Positions 24,447-36,952 of a DNA stretch of 64,000 nucleotides are shown here, one piece after another (position 1 is the stretch's first letter; each line of letters opens with the position of its first letter). The translations under genes and the position numbers were made by a program. Source of the stretch: Trissonchulus latispiculum (taxonomy: Eukaryota > Nematoda > Enoplea > Enoplida > Ironidae). Location of the stretch: contig JASAND010006797.1 in NCBI GenBank assembly GCA_030248195.1, positions 1 to 64,000 on the forward strand, written 5' to 3'. A model generated the notes under the pieces. That model was not told where the DNA came from. It was given only the letters and a program-made list of their open reading frames with translations, and did no database searches.

Positions 24447-24702
24447 AAGAACTTGCTGCTGCGGGAATATTAACGTGTACATTATGCTCGTGTTAAATAC
24501 AAACTTTATTACATACATTTCTTGTACTAAATGTTCTCTTTTGTCACAGAATTTATTGATTTTGCATTCTATTTGTTTGTAGTCTGCTGTGGTGATTGCG
24601 TAGTGTTCGGTATAAATGTGTTGTTATATACCTATTAGTTGGTCCCTGGTTTGACCGAAGCCTCTCAATTATTACCTAACCACACTAACCATAAACGTCA
24701 AT

Positions 24703-24708
24703 TTTATT
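24703..24708 (-). terminator. Polyadenylation signal of the SDR gene
   Basis: AATAAA on the minus strand, about 65 bases after the SDR stop codon. It lies in the 326-bp convergent spacer shared with the lustrin-like gene, for which I see no canonical signal. Confidence 0.6.
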
Positions 24709-24772
24709 GTTAAAATTGTCACAGTAGGAAAAATCATAACCAGCGGATCGGTCAACGAACAATCAAAATAGT

Positions 24773-27700
24773 TCACGTTCTTGCTGTGTCTAGTGAGGAT
24801 GGCATGGCATAGTGAGTCGCTCCATCGATTTTATGGCAAAGACCTGTTATAAAGGACGCATCGGGACTGCACAAGAAAATAATGGAGTTCACAACATCTT
24901 CTGTGGTTCCAAACCTACCAAGCGGATGAATCAGCTTCATTTCGTTCAATGCCTAAAAAATATTCAATTTGTCTTCCATTTTTAATTATATAAAAATTTA
25001 AGATGTTATTAGCTATTAATTAGAATTATTCTAATAACTGATTTTGGAATATTTCAGTAATTATTAGCAATAGTTAAAAATTATTGCAAATGAGCGTTGT
25101 AGAAACTCTGCATTAATGTTTGATTCATTCTAATGTCCATAGTCCATAGCTATGGAATCTCTGTGAAGCCAAAATTTTGAGCAGCTAGTATAAAGGTAGA
25201 TCGAAGAAATAGTTAGGCAACCACCGTTTGAGCAAGGTAACGGCCACTGAAACCAATTAATTAATGGATGAACCCTGAGTTTGCTCTCAGTAGCGTTATT
25301 CTTGCAGTTTACCAAAGGTGCTTCGGTTAAACTCACATATTCCAGATGCTCCTTCGTTAAACCAAAGCGATTCCATATATCAGTGTCTTCTATTACTGCA
25401 GGGCTTAAAAAGAATGGGTGATTTTCAGTTTGGCATAACGTCTAATAACAGGAGAATTAATTGCCAAAACTTGATTATCTTTTCAGTTTTTTAAACATAG
25501 AATTAAAGGAAAAGCAAATTACCGCAAAACGGGATAATATGTGTACGCTGACCGATTCCATCTTAATATTTATTCAGTTTTATAAATAAATATTACTTTA
25601 TTGCATTTACTCGAACACCGTGAGGAGCAGCTTCAAGTGCTAGCACATTAGTCAGCATATTAAGCGCTGCTTTGCTGATACTATAACAGGCCATCGATGG
25701 TACCTAAACAAAAAACATTGAATTTTGATCTATTGATAGAAAATTTTTATTTCAATCAAATCCTATTGCACTGCTGCAATGCAAATAACTTCACTAATAC
25801 AAGTGAACTATAAATAAGTAGTTGTTAGCATAAAGCACAGCGGAATTTAATCAGAAATGCGGAAAAATCAGCAACCAGATTTACTAAACTTACAGGTTTC
25901 GTTCCAGCAAGACTGGAAACATTAAGAATGCAACCTAAAGTACTCACTCATTATGCATGCTATTACTCTTGATACTATTTGATCAGGCATACTCACTTGC
26001 ATAACCTGGGGCATTTCCGGGTGTGGGTAAAACCCGGCCCCGGCTCCGGCCCCGGCCCCGGCGCACCTGGGTAAAACACGGCCCCGGCCCCGGCGCACGC
26101 ATTTGTTTTAGGTGGGTAAAACACGGCCCCGGCCCCGGCCCCGGCCCCGGCGCAGGGTAAAACCCGGCCCCAATGTTTAGAAAACCCGGCGCAACTAACA
26201 CGTGCGTATACGTGTGTGTTATGCATGCAAATACAGAATACGCTGTATATATTTGCTTAATGTGGTGGTATCCTTTTGTGCAGTGCTTTTGTGGTGATTT
26301 CTTTGAAACGCTATAACTTTCGCAGTTTTGGGAGTTGCAAAGAGCTTTATACATCGTTTTAAAGCTTATTATCTATACGTTCACATGAGCTTACAGAACT
26401 CGCAAAATTAGCAAAAAAATAGCAGAAATTTTCTGTCATGCTGCATCTAACAGGATGAATATAGACCAAAAGTTTTTGAACATCGATTTCTCAAAACTGA
26501 AGAATCGGCCAAAAGTTCTTTTTGTGCCTCGATATGAAGGACATATGGGCCGAGGGACGTGGATTTGGCTCAGCAGGTCTTAACGGTCGAGAAAATCGGC
26601 CAAATGCACAGTTACACGAAATTTCGCAACTTCGCATTGAGTTTTCTTGCAACTCAATATGTTTTAGGCCAAACCAAGAAAAACGACCCTCCGCAGAAGT
26701 GCGAATTTCGATTCTGCCGAAAAGCTCCGGAATCCGTCGAGTAGTTTTTGAGAAATCAATGTTCGAAACAAAATAATAGCAGTTTTGCCAAAATGGTTTT
26801 TCGGCCAAATCTCTAGCTGAAAGCAATAAAGTCCGGCTAATAGGCATTCATAAAATGTGCATTTGGACGATGTATCGATTGAGTATAACTAAGCCAATTT
26901 TGTCCTTAACATGTGGCAGTAATTTTGAAAAAACTGATTTCCTCGAAAATGGCCATTTTTTGACCCTAAAAACAGTTTTTTGCTTATACTGACTTAACCA
27001 CTGGAGATAGCTCAAAGGTTGTGAGCAAAAATGTTCATTTTGGTGTCGTTTTTCCAGCCATACCAACCAATCCCGTGTCTTGTCTACCTACTGGGAGCCT
27101 AAGGCCAAAAACCAAAACTTTCTTATCTTTTGGCCTAAGAATACGGGACTGGTCCTAAAATGTTAAAGAGTACGGAAATAAGTTATTTCGTAAGTTTTAG
27201 CCCTTTGCGTAAAGGATTAAAGCCGTAGGAGTCAAAAATACCCGAAAGGAAACCAGCACCTTAAGATAATGCAAACAGTATATACAATCCCTTGCAACAA
27301 TGGTAACATTTATTATGACATTGTTTTGTTTTCATTATGATTTTTTTCAGTTAAGTCACCCAATTACATATTTTTCTTATACATGCTTTTAATGAAACAT
27401 TTGCATATAATGAAATAAATGCACTCCAAAAGTTTTGAATTTATTTTTACCATACATCACGAAATTTTAAAACAATTTGAAACTACGTATATTTAGAAAC
27501 AATACGTAATTAAAAAGCATTCAAGAAATTTTGCTGACATAGTTACACCAAATAAAGAAAACGACGATAAATTTAAATTTTAAAATTCCAAAGTATTAAC
27601 TTGTAAAGTTTACTATGGGGGGGATAAGACATACCAAAATTTTCCAGTTCTCCTTGATGTCCTCCTTGAAAAACGTAAAAGTTAAATTTTTTAAACTTTA

Positions 27701-30700
27701 GGAATGTCTTAGAAATTAATATTGGATAATTTTATACTTTTTAATCGGTTCTTACAAAACATAATTCGTAAATATATTTCAAAATTATTTATTTTCACAT
27801 GTATCAACCTTGGATTAATACAAAATGGCTAGAAAAGGTTGCGTAACACACTGTGTAAAGTATAAAATAAAACTCAACTCATAAACTACGCCTTAAATCT
27901 TTACACATAAGCGTAATTACACATACACCCCTGTTATACTGCATAAGAATTTACACTGTAAGTGCGCCGGGCTAGTGCGCCGGGTTTTACCCACTTATTA
28001 AACTCTGTTTGCGCCGGACTGGGGCCGGGGCCGGGTTTTACCCATGTGCGCCGGGGCCGGAGCCGGGTTTTACCCAGACCCGAATTTCCCCCTACCACAA
28101 AGTGATGAAATTAATGGACTGACCGGAAATTAATGTAACTTGAAAATACTGGTTTCTACTGGAATACGCATACATAGTTATAATGGCGGATCCAACCAAG
28201 CTCCCCATTCCAGAAAAGGAACTAGGAAGGAAGCCATCCCGCCGTCCGAATAAAGGTGTAAGGGAAAACTGGCAAGGAAGTAAACTAAATAGCCAAACAA
28301 AAGTTTTAAAACACTAAGCTCTCAAACCTAGCCAGCTTCGCAGGAATTTATTGAATTTTTTAATTTCTCATAGGAACTGACCAAGATAGAATTTTCTTTA
28401 AACGTTAAAAGTGTACTGCAATTATCTTAAAAACAGCACATTTAGATTATTGCAAATGTTGATTTTGTGACAGATTGCGTTTATTTCATTCTTTTAGTAC
28501 AAGCCTCCCTCAAACTTTCGTCCAAGGTACAGGTCCCTCTACCAATTTTTTAGGGACATGCTCCCCAGGACCCGACCATACCTGAACGGCAGGTCAAATT
28601 TCACTGACCCTTTTGGAAGCAAAGTTGGGTACCCCTTGTGAGAGCGATTTTTCTTAGGGGTACCTTTGAAATCGATTTTAAGCGATTTTTAAGCGATTTC
28701 TGCCATTTTTTAACAAAATACGGCGATTTATTTAGACAAAACGCGTTTTTCGGACGTTTGTTTTTGCAAAAACTGATTTTAAGTGAAAAATTCCGGCGGA
28801 GCCGGAAAATTCATGGAAATTTTAGTAGTAAAACCTATCTTTTGAGCAATTTTCTTACCCCTTGTGGCCAATTTTCTTACTCCTTGTGGCCAATTTTCTT
28901 ACTCCTTGTGGGAGTGATTTCGCGAACCCTTGTGGACGACTTCGCCGATGGGGGGGGGAATTCCCATCCCCTTGTCCACCTCTGGACCCGACCCTATGTT
29001 ATGCATGCATACATACCACTTCTACCTGCCACATGTACACTGTCTAATTTGTCAATTCAACAAAATCTTAAAAATTTAACATTCAACTCTTCAATTTTTC
29101 TGTAATATACTCATACTGAATTAAAATGTTTCAATTGATTATTTGCTTAACAGCCTTTGTCATGTTCAGCATAAAATTAACATTATTTGGTTAGTGCCTT
29201 TCGTCCTGTACAGGTGTGGTAAAATGAGCTTTGTGAGGGCTACAACAGAGACGAGATTTGTATCCAGAATGTTTTGGATGTCTTCCGTTGTTGATTCGCA
29301 AATAGTTTTCATAATAGAAATTCCAGCATTATTTATCTAAAAATAATAAAGTAAAGTTTGGTTGTTTATCTATTAAAATATTTATCAGACAATATATTGT
29401 AGGTATCTATCTTATACTTCTACGTTTTCATTATTACAAAACCGAAAAATTGGTATTTTCCCGCTGTGCAAACCGTACCGCTGTGCAAACCCTGAGTACC
29501 GCTGCGCAAACCCTGAGTACCGCTGTGCAAACCGTTAATAATGCAGTGAAATTAGCGGTGAAAAGCGCCATCTTGCCGTCATTAGCGTGACAAATTAGCC
29601 ACGTGACAAAGGCAAAGGTTAGTTTGAAAATTAGTTCAAAGCGAAACTTGACATTTTCTTTTTTGCTGTATGGTCTATGAACGTGGGTATAACAAGCGTC
29701 TTATAAAATTTCCGTAAGTGTGTTCGCTTCCTACTCAGATTGGTGAATTCTTCAGGGGTTGAATGTTTCCAAATCTGTATTTTCGAATAGCTCGCTCGGA
29801 ATCTTACATACCTGATGCAAAAAAGCAAAATTAGTGTTCTCACCAAAATATTAATTTCCCCTGTGAACAATAGAGCAGATCTTAGAATTGCTTCCTGGAC
29901 TTCAGTTTTTCGTATGTCGCCTTCCACTTTTGCAATCTAACAGAAAAACATTGCACTGGGTATAAGTCGGTGATTCATTTCGGGACATACTGTTTAATGA
30001 AGGCTCCACTTGCTCTATAGCTCCATGAAACTAACCAATCTCATTTTAAAAATTCATGCGCATCGCGCACAATCCAAGGATTGATCTAATTTAAATCAAA
30101 TTCGTCAACTTATCGGTGGCTACTAAACCAACTACATATATAACTAGATTCTGGTCACTTTCAAGATTTGTACATTTTTTGCATTTTTAAATCCAACATG
30201 TATCTTTTACCACCGACAGATAAGTATGAGTCCAACTATTTATACCTTATTTAACGTTGATCCACTCTGAGTGCACTCTTGTTTTGTGGTCTCCAGTTCA
30301 TTGACATTCCTACCCGTGATCAAAACATAAGCACCTTCTTTGGCAAATCTAATAGCACATGCTCTACCAATCCCGGAGCTGGCGCCTAAAACAAATAAAT
30401 CAAGAAAGCATTCTCAAATGTCACGGAGTTATTCTACGAATGGATGATTCACTATTTTTCAGTGCATTTTATAATGGCATATTACGTGGTTATATAGGGA
30501 GTCTATATCAGTCGCGGTAGAATCCAATCCCATAGGCCCCGAGACGTCCTTGTTGTGTTGTTAGCAAATTTCGTTTGGGGCCCGTTGCATTATTACTCCT
30601 GAGTCAGGGTAGAAAATAGAATACAAGTTTACGCTTACTGTTTGCACTAAATTTGGTCGCCTAACTAAAAAACTAAAAATCAATGATTCACTTAAAAATA

Positions 30701-31037
30701 TTGATTTACAGAAAGCAGCCGGCATTATTCTTGGCCGGTGGCTGGGCGGTAGCCGGTTGGCCGCCGGCTGGTCGCCGACCAGCCTCCCGTTCAGCCACCG
30801 GTTCAACGGCTTACCCACACACTCACACCCAGGCCATCCTCAAACACTACCAACAAGTTCTTACGGCCTTTTCGCGAGTGAGTTAAAACACTAAAGTTAA
30901 AATTATTTAACTCGTTTTACTCGCTGCGCGTTAAGGCCCTAAGAAGTCGAATATAAATTAAAACAAAACTATGAAGCGCATAAATTATCTGCAACATTAC
31001 CTGTCACAATAACAACTTTTTCTTCAAACCTGCCCAT
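24773..31037 (-). CDS. Classical short-chain dehydrogenase/reductase, 8 exons
   Basis: Exons in order: 31037-31001, 30385-30246, 29936-29844, 29336-29198, 25934-25894, 25703-25597, 25403-25337, 24952-24773. They join in frame to 267 residues, the usual classical SDR length. The Rossmann cofactor motif TGASSGIG is at residues 12-19, NNAG at 92-95, the active-site serine in NVSS at 141-144, and the catalytic Tyr-x3-Lys at 157-161 (YSISK). The C-terminal HPLGRFG...FITG segment is also typical. The enzyme would reduce or oxidise a hydroxyl/carbonyl group with NAD(P); the substrate is not predictable. All introns are GT-AG except the long 29197-25935 intron, which must start with GC (AAAG|GCACTA) to keep frame. 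That intron is 3.26 kb and holds two transposons. Confidence 0.9.
26006..28094. mobile_element. TIR element with GGCCCCGG and GGGTAAAAC arrays
   Basis: The left end (26006-26190) and right end (27970-28094) are inverted copies built of GGCCCCGGCCCCGGCGCA blocks alternating with GGGTAAAACCC. The outermost inverted match is about 30 bases (GGGGCATTTCCGGGT / GGGGGAAATTCGGGT, then TGGGTAAAACCCGG). The 1.8-kb core is AT-rich, with no frame that looks like a transposase. It lies in the long SDR intron. No clear target duplication was found. The Gly/Pro/Ala frames across the arrays are artefacts. Confidence 0.8.
28578..28984 (-). mobile_element. CCACAAGGGGTAAG-array element with 9-bp target duplication, copy 2
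   Basis: This is the inverted sister of 18312-18693, 407 bp long. It is flanked by GACCCGACC at 28569-28577 and 28985-28993. Its minus-strand start CAGAGGTGGACAAGGGG and end CGTTCAGGTAT match copy 1, so both borders are independently confirmed. It sits in the long SDR intron. A plus frame of 155 codons crosses it but mirrors repeat sequence and is not a gene. Confidence 0.75.
29462..29531 (+). repeat. 21-bp tandem repeat, three to four copies
   Basis: The unit CCGCTGTGCAAACCCTGAGTA is repeated with few changes inside SDR intron 3. No other content is seen in this part of the intron. Confidence 0.8.
30861..30945. repeat. 85-bp hairpin repeat in SDR intron 1
   Basis: CTTACGGCCTTTTCGCGAG and CTGCGCGTTAAGGCCCTAAG form inverted arms around an AT-rich centre with paired GAGTTAAAA/TTTTACTC words. 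A related GGGCCTTTTCGTGCAGCGAG word occurs at about 17502-17525, so this is probably a dispersed miniature repeat. Just upstream, at 30720-30800, is a GCCGG-rich block whose open frames are compositional. Confidence 0.6.
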
Positions 31038-33680
31038 GGCTGAAAAGTGTGCAAAAAGAACAGTTATATACAAGTAAAAGACAAGGCTTATCAAATGTGC
31101 GCTAACGCTAAGCTCTCGAAGCTAATGTTACAACACAGGTTGTCTAGAACCTAATATAAACGTCAGAACGCTAGAGTGTTGATGTATATATAAGCACTTC
31201 ACTTGAAAAGACAAGCAAACCCCGATAGAATTTAAAAGTCGAATTGAAGAGCTCCTGCTACCGAAAATTCCCGGTCTTCTCTGCTATAAATATAAAAGAA
31301 ACGAAATTGTCAATTCAGCAGCTGCAAGGTTGGAAGTGGGTCGCAATTTCGTGACAACCACGACCCGCGATCCACTGAGATTTCGTCGATCCAATTTACC
31401 CACTTCTCTAATTTGGCATTTTTGCATATTTAAGTATGCATCGAACAAAATTCAAGCAGTAAACACGTGCATAGTGAAATTTCCAGCAAACATTTGGCGT
31501 TCAAAGCTAACTGCATCAGATTTCATCTGCGTTTTCAGTAGCTCTAAGGACGCTACGCTATCGCAATTGTTGGGACCTCGATCAATCAATAGAATCAGTA
31601 TTTAAGCAAAGTATTGAAGATAGATCCTAAAGTCTTCAAGATAAGTGTATCTATTGAGTTCATTAAGATACACGTAATAGCAGCAGTATTCAGCGATGAT
31701 TGTAGTCAGATGTAATGGAAAAGGCAAAATAAAACCTAAAAATGACCAAGAAAAGCTCAGTTCGTCGCAGATGGTGGTTCTTGATGGAATTGGTTTAATT
31801 GTCTAGTGCACTGGTGATGAGCGGCGTGCTTGTATAATCTTGATGTGAACTATGAAACGTCCAAGCACTGTACAAAGTAATCGTTATGTAATTACCAGAG
31901 TTGCCAGTCAGTGTGAAACCCCCAGAAATTCATCATTAGGGACATAGGTTCTAGTGTAGATAGGAAGAATAAGACTAGATGTAGCGTACTCTCACGCAAA
32001 TGACACGAAAATGGAATAGAACCTCAGTGGAATGTAGTCTAAGGAAGTTTCGGTAGGCTATCAGTCAGTAATGGAGGGGTCGTTACCCTTCCCGGGTCAG
32101 TAATAGGCCCTAACATGGTTTTTCTGTATGATGGAGGAGACGTTACTCTTCCCAGGCCACGAATAAGGCCTCACATTGTCAAGAAGTCATTTAAAAACCG
32201 ATTAAAACAGCTGAAAACTATCAAAGGAAACGAATCCAAAGAAAGAAGTTGTTGAATAACCAACAATTTAACAAGAAACTTCGAGTTTAAATCGTTTTAC
32301 GCAGCTGATAAGTGCGCATATTGGAAGATGGGTCAAAATAGGGCCATAATTTGTCCATTAGTAGCATGGAATAATGTTAATTGGTGGTCATAGGTGCTAA
32401 TTAGGTGTAATTTGCATTAGTTAGGTGATAATTAGTTAATCTGTCAAATTTTTGGTCAAAATATAAGTTGGGTTTATCTGAAAGGCAATTCTCTGCTGAT
32501 TTCAAAACTCCAAACCCGGTCACCTAACTCCCAATATTGCGAAAGTTATACGTAAAAGAAGTTTTGATTAGTTACATTTTAATTTTGTAATATTGGCCTT
32601 GGGTGACCTTACAATGATGCGTAACAGTTGTGTGTGGTTACGCCCATTCATGTTTCCATTCATTCCCTTGAGCCTCTGCTGGCTCTCTCCCAGCAGAGAC
32701 TTGCCTCGCAGAGAAGAACTTAACACACACCCTAGGTGTGAAAATACGTTCGGAGGGGGCTTAACTCCCTCCCAAGTAATTAGAACGAAATAAAAAGTAG
32801 GTATCCTAGGTAGTTAAGTACGTAGAATAATAATGTTTAGTTTTTATTTTGTGGAAAATTACGTAGTTATTAGTATGCATATTTTTTATGCAACAATTGC
32901 CCTTCCGCCTCCTTTCCAGTGATACATAGAGTTTTGGCGAGGAAGAGCAATTGTTGCTAAGATTAACGGGCGGCTCTCCTTGTCTGTGGCCGAAAGGTCA
33001 CGCCCAAAAGGAAAGAAAGGGGCTTGGAGACAAGGGAACCAATAAAAATAATAAAACCAAAATTTATTGAATAAGTTCACTAAACTAGCAGTTAATGTTT
33101 TGTTTTCCATAAAGGGCCCCGAGTGGCCGTCATTTCGTACTAATCCATTTTTTAGTTCGTGAAAATTAATTTTTATTCAGGAAATTTTCCCTTTGGTTAC
33201 CTTTACGTGGTAACCAAAAAGTCTGCAAAGTTTCCCAAAATTCAGCTTGGGAAATCCATCAAAATTAGGGTCAGTTGGAGGGTCATAATTCCTTTTCCTC
33301 ATTAATCTCCCCTCCAACGGACCAGCCGCGTGGCCAGCCCGAGTTGGGCACACGCTTTAAGATAGGGAGCTTCCAGAAATTTCTGGAAGCTCCAATGAAA
33401 ATCAAAGAGACTCCGCCAGAAAGGCAAACACCATTGAGCTGTCAGACTCCTGTCAGCTCACTGGAAAATTTCAAATTTTAGTTAGTGTTCGTCTGAGACT
33501 CGGCCGAGAGCGGTAGCTTGCTTCCCCCCTATTACTGGCACGTCTTCCCGTTGTGCCAGCGTTTTGGCCGGGAATACAAGACGTGCTCACCCCGGTTAGA
33601 ACACGAGTTAGGGGCCCCTTCTGACCCACACTGGTCAGAAGGGATGAACTGAGCGCACACGACGAACACCTGTTCTTGGA
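31038..33680. other. Upstream of the SDR gene: no supported gene
   Basis: A minus-strand TATA-like TTATATATA at 31185-31193 lies about 150 bases before the SDR start codon and may be its promoter. A plus-strand TATAAATA near 31284 with a TCAATTCAGC initiator-like word 25-30 bases later looks like a core promoter pointing the other way. However, the frame that follows starts at TTG and has no recognisable content. From 31.6 to 33.6 kb I see only AT-rich sequence and short unsupported frames. Confidence 0.45.
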
Positions 33681-34110
33681 CCGGTAGGCCCGGCCCGGGC
33701 CCGGGCCCGGTCGGCAGCGAAGGCCCGGCCCGAGCCGGGCCTGCCGGGCCTGGGAGGCCCGGCCAGGCCCGGTCGGGCCCGGTGAGGCCCGGTCGGGCCC
33801 GGTGAGGCCCGGTCAAATTTTTGCAATCCATTTTTCTAATTTTTTCCTCAATTTCTTCACTAGAAAGTCCAATTTAAGCTTACGCGAGTTGTCTAAGTTG
33901 TAATAAATATCATTAACTATTATTTGGTACTGTTTTTTGTATGCCGGGCCTTCACCGGGCCGACCGGGCCAACACCGGGCCGCCGGGCCCGCCGGGCCTA
34001 CCGGGCCTTGAATCGGGCCTCCGGGCCCGGGCCGGGCCCGGGCCGGGCTCGGCCCGGCCCGAGGCCCGGCCCGGTCGGTTCAGCAGGCCCGGGCCCGGGC
34101 CCGGCCCGGG
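33681..34110. mobile_element. Paired GGCCCGG-array element
   Basis: Two blocks of GGCCCGG/CCGGGCC words (33681-33818 and 33943-34110) flank an AT-rich core of about 120 bases, the same architecture as the hAT-like GAGCC elements in this window. Clean TIRs and a target duplication were not found, so the borders are approximate. The Gly/Pro/Arg/Ala-rich frames on both strands are compositional artefacts. Confidence 0.5.
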
Positions 34111-34689
34111 AAATTTCTTAACGGCACAACTCTGCCTGTACTAAGTTTAATAAATAATTGGTGTGTCAGACCTATCGTCTCAGAGTCTAACAGAGGCGCG
34201 ATTGTCTCTGAAAGTCAGGCGCGTTAGCCGAAAGGATCGGATCAGGACTGCTCAAGGTAAGTTCTGGTCAGGAATCAGAAGACTCATCATCAATCCAGCG
34301 ATCAAGTCAAAGCAAGTGCTGACCCCTCTTGCTGATCAGCTGGAATCCAGTGCACTAAACGAACTCACAAAGAAGACCCCTACAAAGGTTGGCTGCAGGG
34401 AATCTCTGATTTTGGAGCACCACCTTTCGGAGATCCGGTGCCTAAGTCTACTTCTATAAGTGGACGTGCTGACCTTCCGTGTAATCAAGTGCAGAGCGAC
34501 TTCTGACACTAGATCGGAGAGCAGAGCGATTTTTGACTCCGGATCCTAGCAACTTCATTACACATATCTGGTAGGCAATAGGCATACTACTATGTAGTCG
34601 AAATCATCCCTTTTATCATATACCTTATTGAAAAACTTAGGTACCGTTTTCAATTCGAATGTTAATATCCAATACGTCGGCCGAATCAA

Positions 34690-35400
34690 TTGCTGTGTTT
34701 ACCTTATCTAGAGTGTCCGGATATATATATCTGGTTAGCTGTTATCAAATTCCCCATCATCATCCGTTGCCGTAATATCATCAATATACCTGAACATCTT
34801 CCTCAAACGTTTAACCTTATTCCAGCCCTTTTCCTTAACACATTTCTGAATAAATTTGAAGGATATGCATGAAGGAGCAAGTTAGTTATAAAAGGTCCAG
34901 CATTGGTTCCCATAGGTATCCCGATTGTTTGTCTAAACACTAAATTTCCCACTTGAAAACATGCATTTTTGATAGCAAATTTTAACATTGAAATTACATA
35001 TAGCGCATCCTTAGCCATTGGGTTGGCTATATTTGTGCATCTTGTATAAGATTTATTAATAACCATAGCCCTAGTTCCATTTGAGAAGGATAGCTCCAGA
35101 AGTGGTTTAATTTAATTCAAAATATCTTCATGTCTCAGACTTATATAAAGTTTCCCAAAATCATAAGTTGCAATACTTTTAGCCCGTGACGAATAATTAA
35201 GACACTTTAAAATTTCTTTAGAACTATCAAATATCCAATAAGCGTTGATAAAATGTGAATTACGCTTTATAGCATTGCAGTACTGCTTTTGTCTAGTCTG
35301 CACTAGTTCAGCTGCAATGCAGCACTTAAATTTTTGGACATAGGTTTAGTGCAACACTTAGCTCCAGCGGTGTTTCTGTTTTTCATTTCATTGGACTCCT
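34690..35400 (-). pseudogene. Broken reverse transcriptase, Penelope-like family (tentative)
   Basis: Read on the minus strand, the order of RT blocks is a KCCTKPMSKNL segment near 35350, FDSSKEIL and then ATYDFGKLYISLRH near 35130-35230, VFRQTIGIPMGTNAGPF near 34900-34950, and a catalytic RYIDD near 34780. This order and wording resemble the Penelope-like RT family. The frame has an in-frame stop near 35112, a frameshift between the PMGT and YIDD blocks and another upstream. No endonuclease domain remains. It is a truncated, dead retroelement fragment. Assignment to Penelope rather than another non-LTR group rests on remembered motif style. Confidence 0.65.
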
Positions 35401-35979
35401 GAAAAATAAAATCATTTAAGGTGGTGATTCCCTTTGGTCACATAAAGTTTGCACCATTATAACTCATTCATTACTTGAAGTTAAGAAGCCATTTTATATC
35501 AAAATGCAGCTTGACATTTTCTCTTTTTAATGCATGGCACGAAAAATGTTGGTAGATCGCATCATCCACGTGCCGAGGAGTAGCCGTGATTTCAGAAGCT
35601 AAGTTTAATTTATCTTTGTTATTTAGAATGGTATTCTAAAATTGTGTGAGGAAGGATAAGTTTCTTATCTTTTGAACTTAAAATAGTTTGACCTTAAATA
35701 CTAAAGAATGGGCAACATAGATTATGCAATACAGTTCCTATGAATTATCTGTCACGACTTATATAAATATAAGGTTTGGTCTATACTTTTCGGATTAGAC
35801 TCAGACCACTAATACTTAAACAAATCTTACAATGCCGATTTGAACAGATCACAATCACATTTTGGCACAAATTAATGAAATTTTATGACTTTTTACTAAA
35901 AGTTGCCCGTCTAGCTAAAGTAATAAGATTTTGGTATATGCAAAACAAGCAGTTTTTCCCCGTGAGCGCGACTAAAGCC

Positions 35980-36666
35980 CAGTTTACACGACCAAACTTT
36001 CGCCAAACCAAACTCAGACCAAACTCAAGTTTGGTGTAAGTTTGGTGAAAATTTGGCCGTGTAAACAAACACCAAACCGCACCAAACTTTGACCAAACTC
36101 CCACCAAACTGTAAAACCGGATTTGGTGTAGGACCAAACTTTTTGCAAAGTTTGGTGAAAACAGCCAATCAGATTGCAACAAATGACCATGACAGGAGCA
36201 TATAAACTACATCAATACGTACGTTTTATTACTTCAGTTGGGTCTTGTGGATTTTTTGCACTTCTACTATACTTTTGTTTTTCTATAAAATAGTTTATCT
36301 GAATGGCGGGATGGAATTTTGAAAAGGAGATTGATTAACTGAATTTTTACTCCGAAAATCCGTTTAGATTTTATCCTGTTGCAATTTCTATAAAAATTAT
36401 AGGGGAAAGAGAGGGAAATTCCCTCCGCATCGCCCACACCTATGACTATGAGCACACTAATAAAATGATGGATTCTAAAACGTTAAATGTCACAAAATGG
36501 AGCATATTTTAAACCTGATTGGTTCCCTCCAAAAGTTTGGCACTAGTTTGGCAAACGTTTGACAAACTAATGTTTGCTCGTGTAAACGGACAGTTTGCCA
36601 AACTTTTTTCACCAAACTTGAGTTTGGTCTGAGTTTGCTTTGGCGAAAGTTTGGTCGTGTAAACTG
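35980..36666. mobile_element. MITE with about 58-bp TIRs built from ACCAAACT words
   Basis: CAGTTTACACGACCAAACTT at 35980 is mirrored at the right end (36666) over about 58 bases with very few mismatches. Both ends carry repeated TTTGGT/ACCAAA words, and a second GTGTAAAC motif lies inside each array. The 687-bp element has no transposase. A target duplication is not evident from the flanks (AAAGCC and TAACTC). Confidence 0.85.
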
Positions 36667-36952
36667 TAACTCACTTCGTTTGCTGCATTTGTATTTTACT
36701 TTTCAGTTAATATGGTGATATTTAATTGCACAATGGGGAGAGTATGATGTACTCTCCTGTGCCTACTGAAACGCAGCAATAGCTACAAAGAACTGAAGAA
36801 AGGCCAGGATCCATTTGGCATCAATTCAGCTAAGTCGATCTTTCCATTTCATTTCAAAAAATTTATTTGGTTTGTTTGACACTAGACTTGGGGGGGGGGT
36901 GAAAAAGGTCCCCCCGGGTTTTTTGTCAATTTAAAGAAGAATTTTAAATTAA

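Noticed and set aside
25983..26354. Gly/Pro/Ala-rich minus frame of 123 codons
   Set aside because: Translation of GGCCCCGG arrays of a TIR element inside an SDR intron.
28638..29105. Plus frame of 155 codons
   Set aside because: It runs through the copy-2 repeat element, and the inverted sister copy gives a similar chance frame. It is not a gene.
31330..31605. Plus frame downstream of a good TATA-like box
   Set aside because: It opens with TTG, has no homology that I recognise and no splice continuation.
33532..34144. Collagen-like Gly/Pro frames on both strands
   Set aside because: Produced by GGCCCGG arrays; there is no true Gly-X-Y continuity outside the array and no signal peptide.
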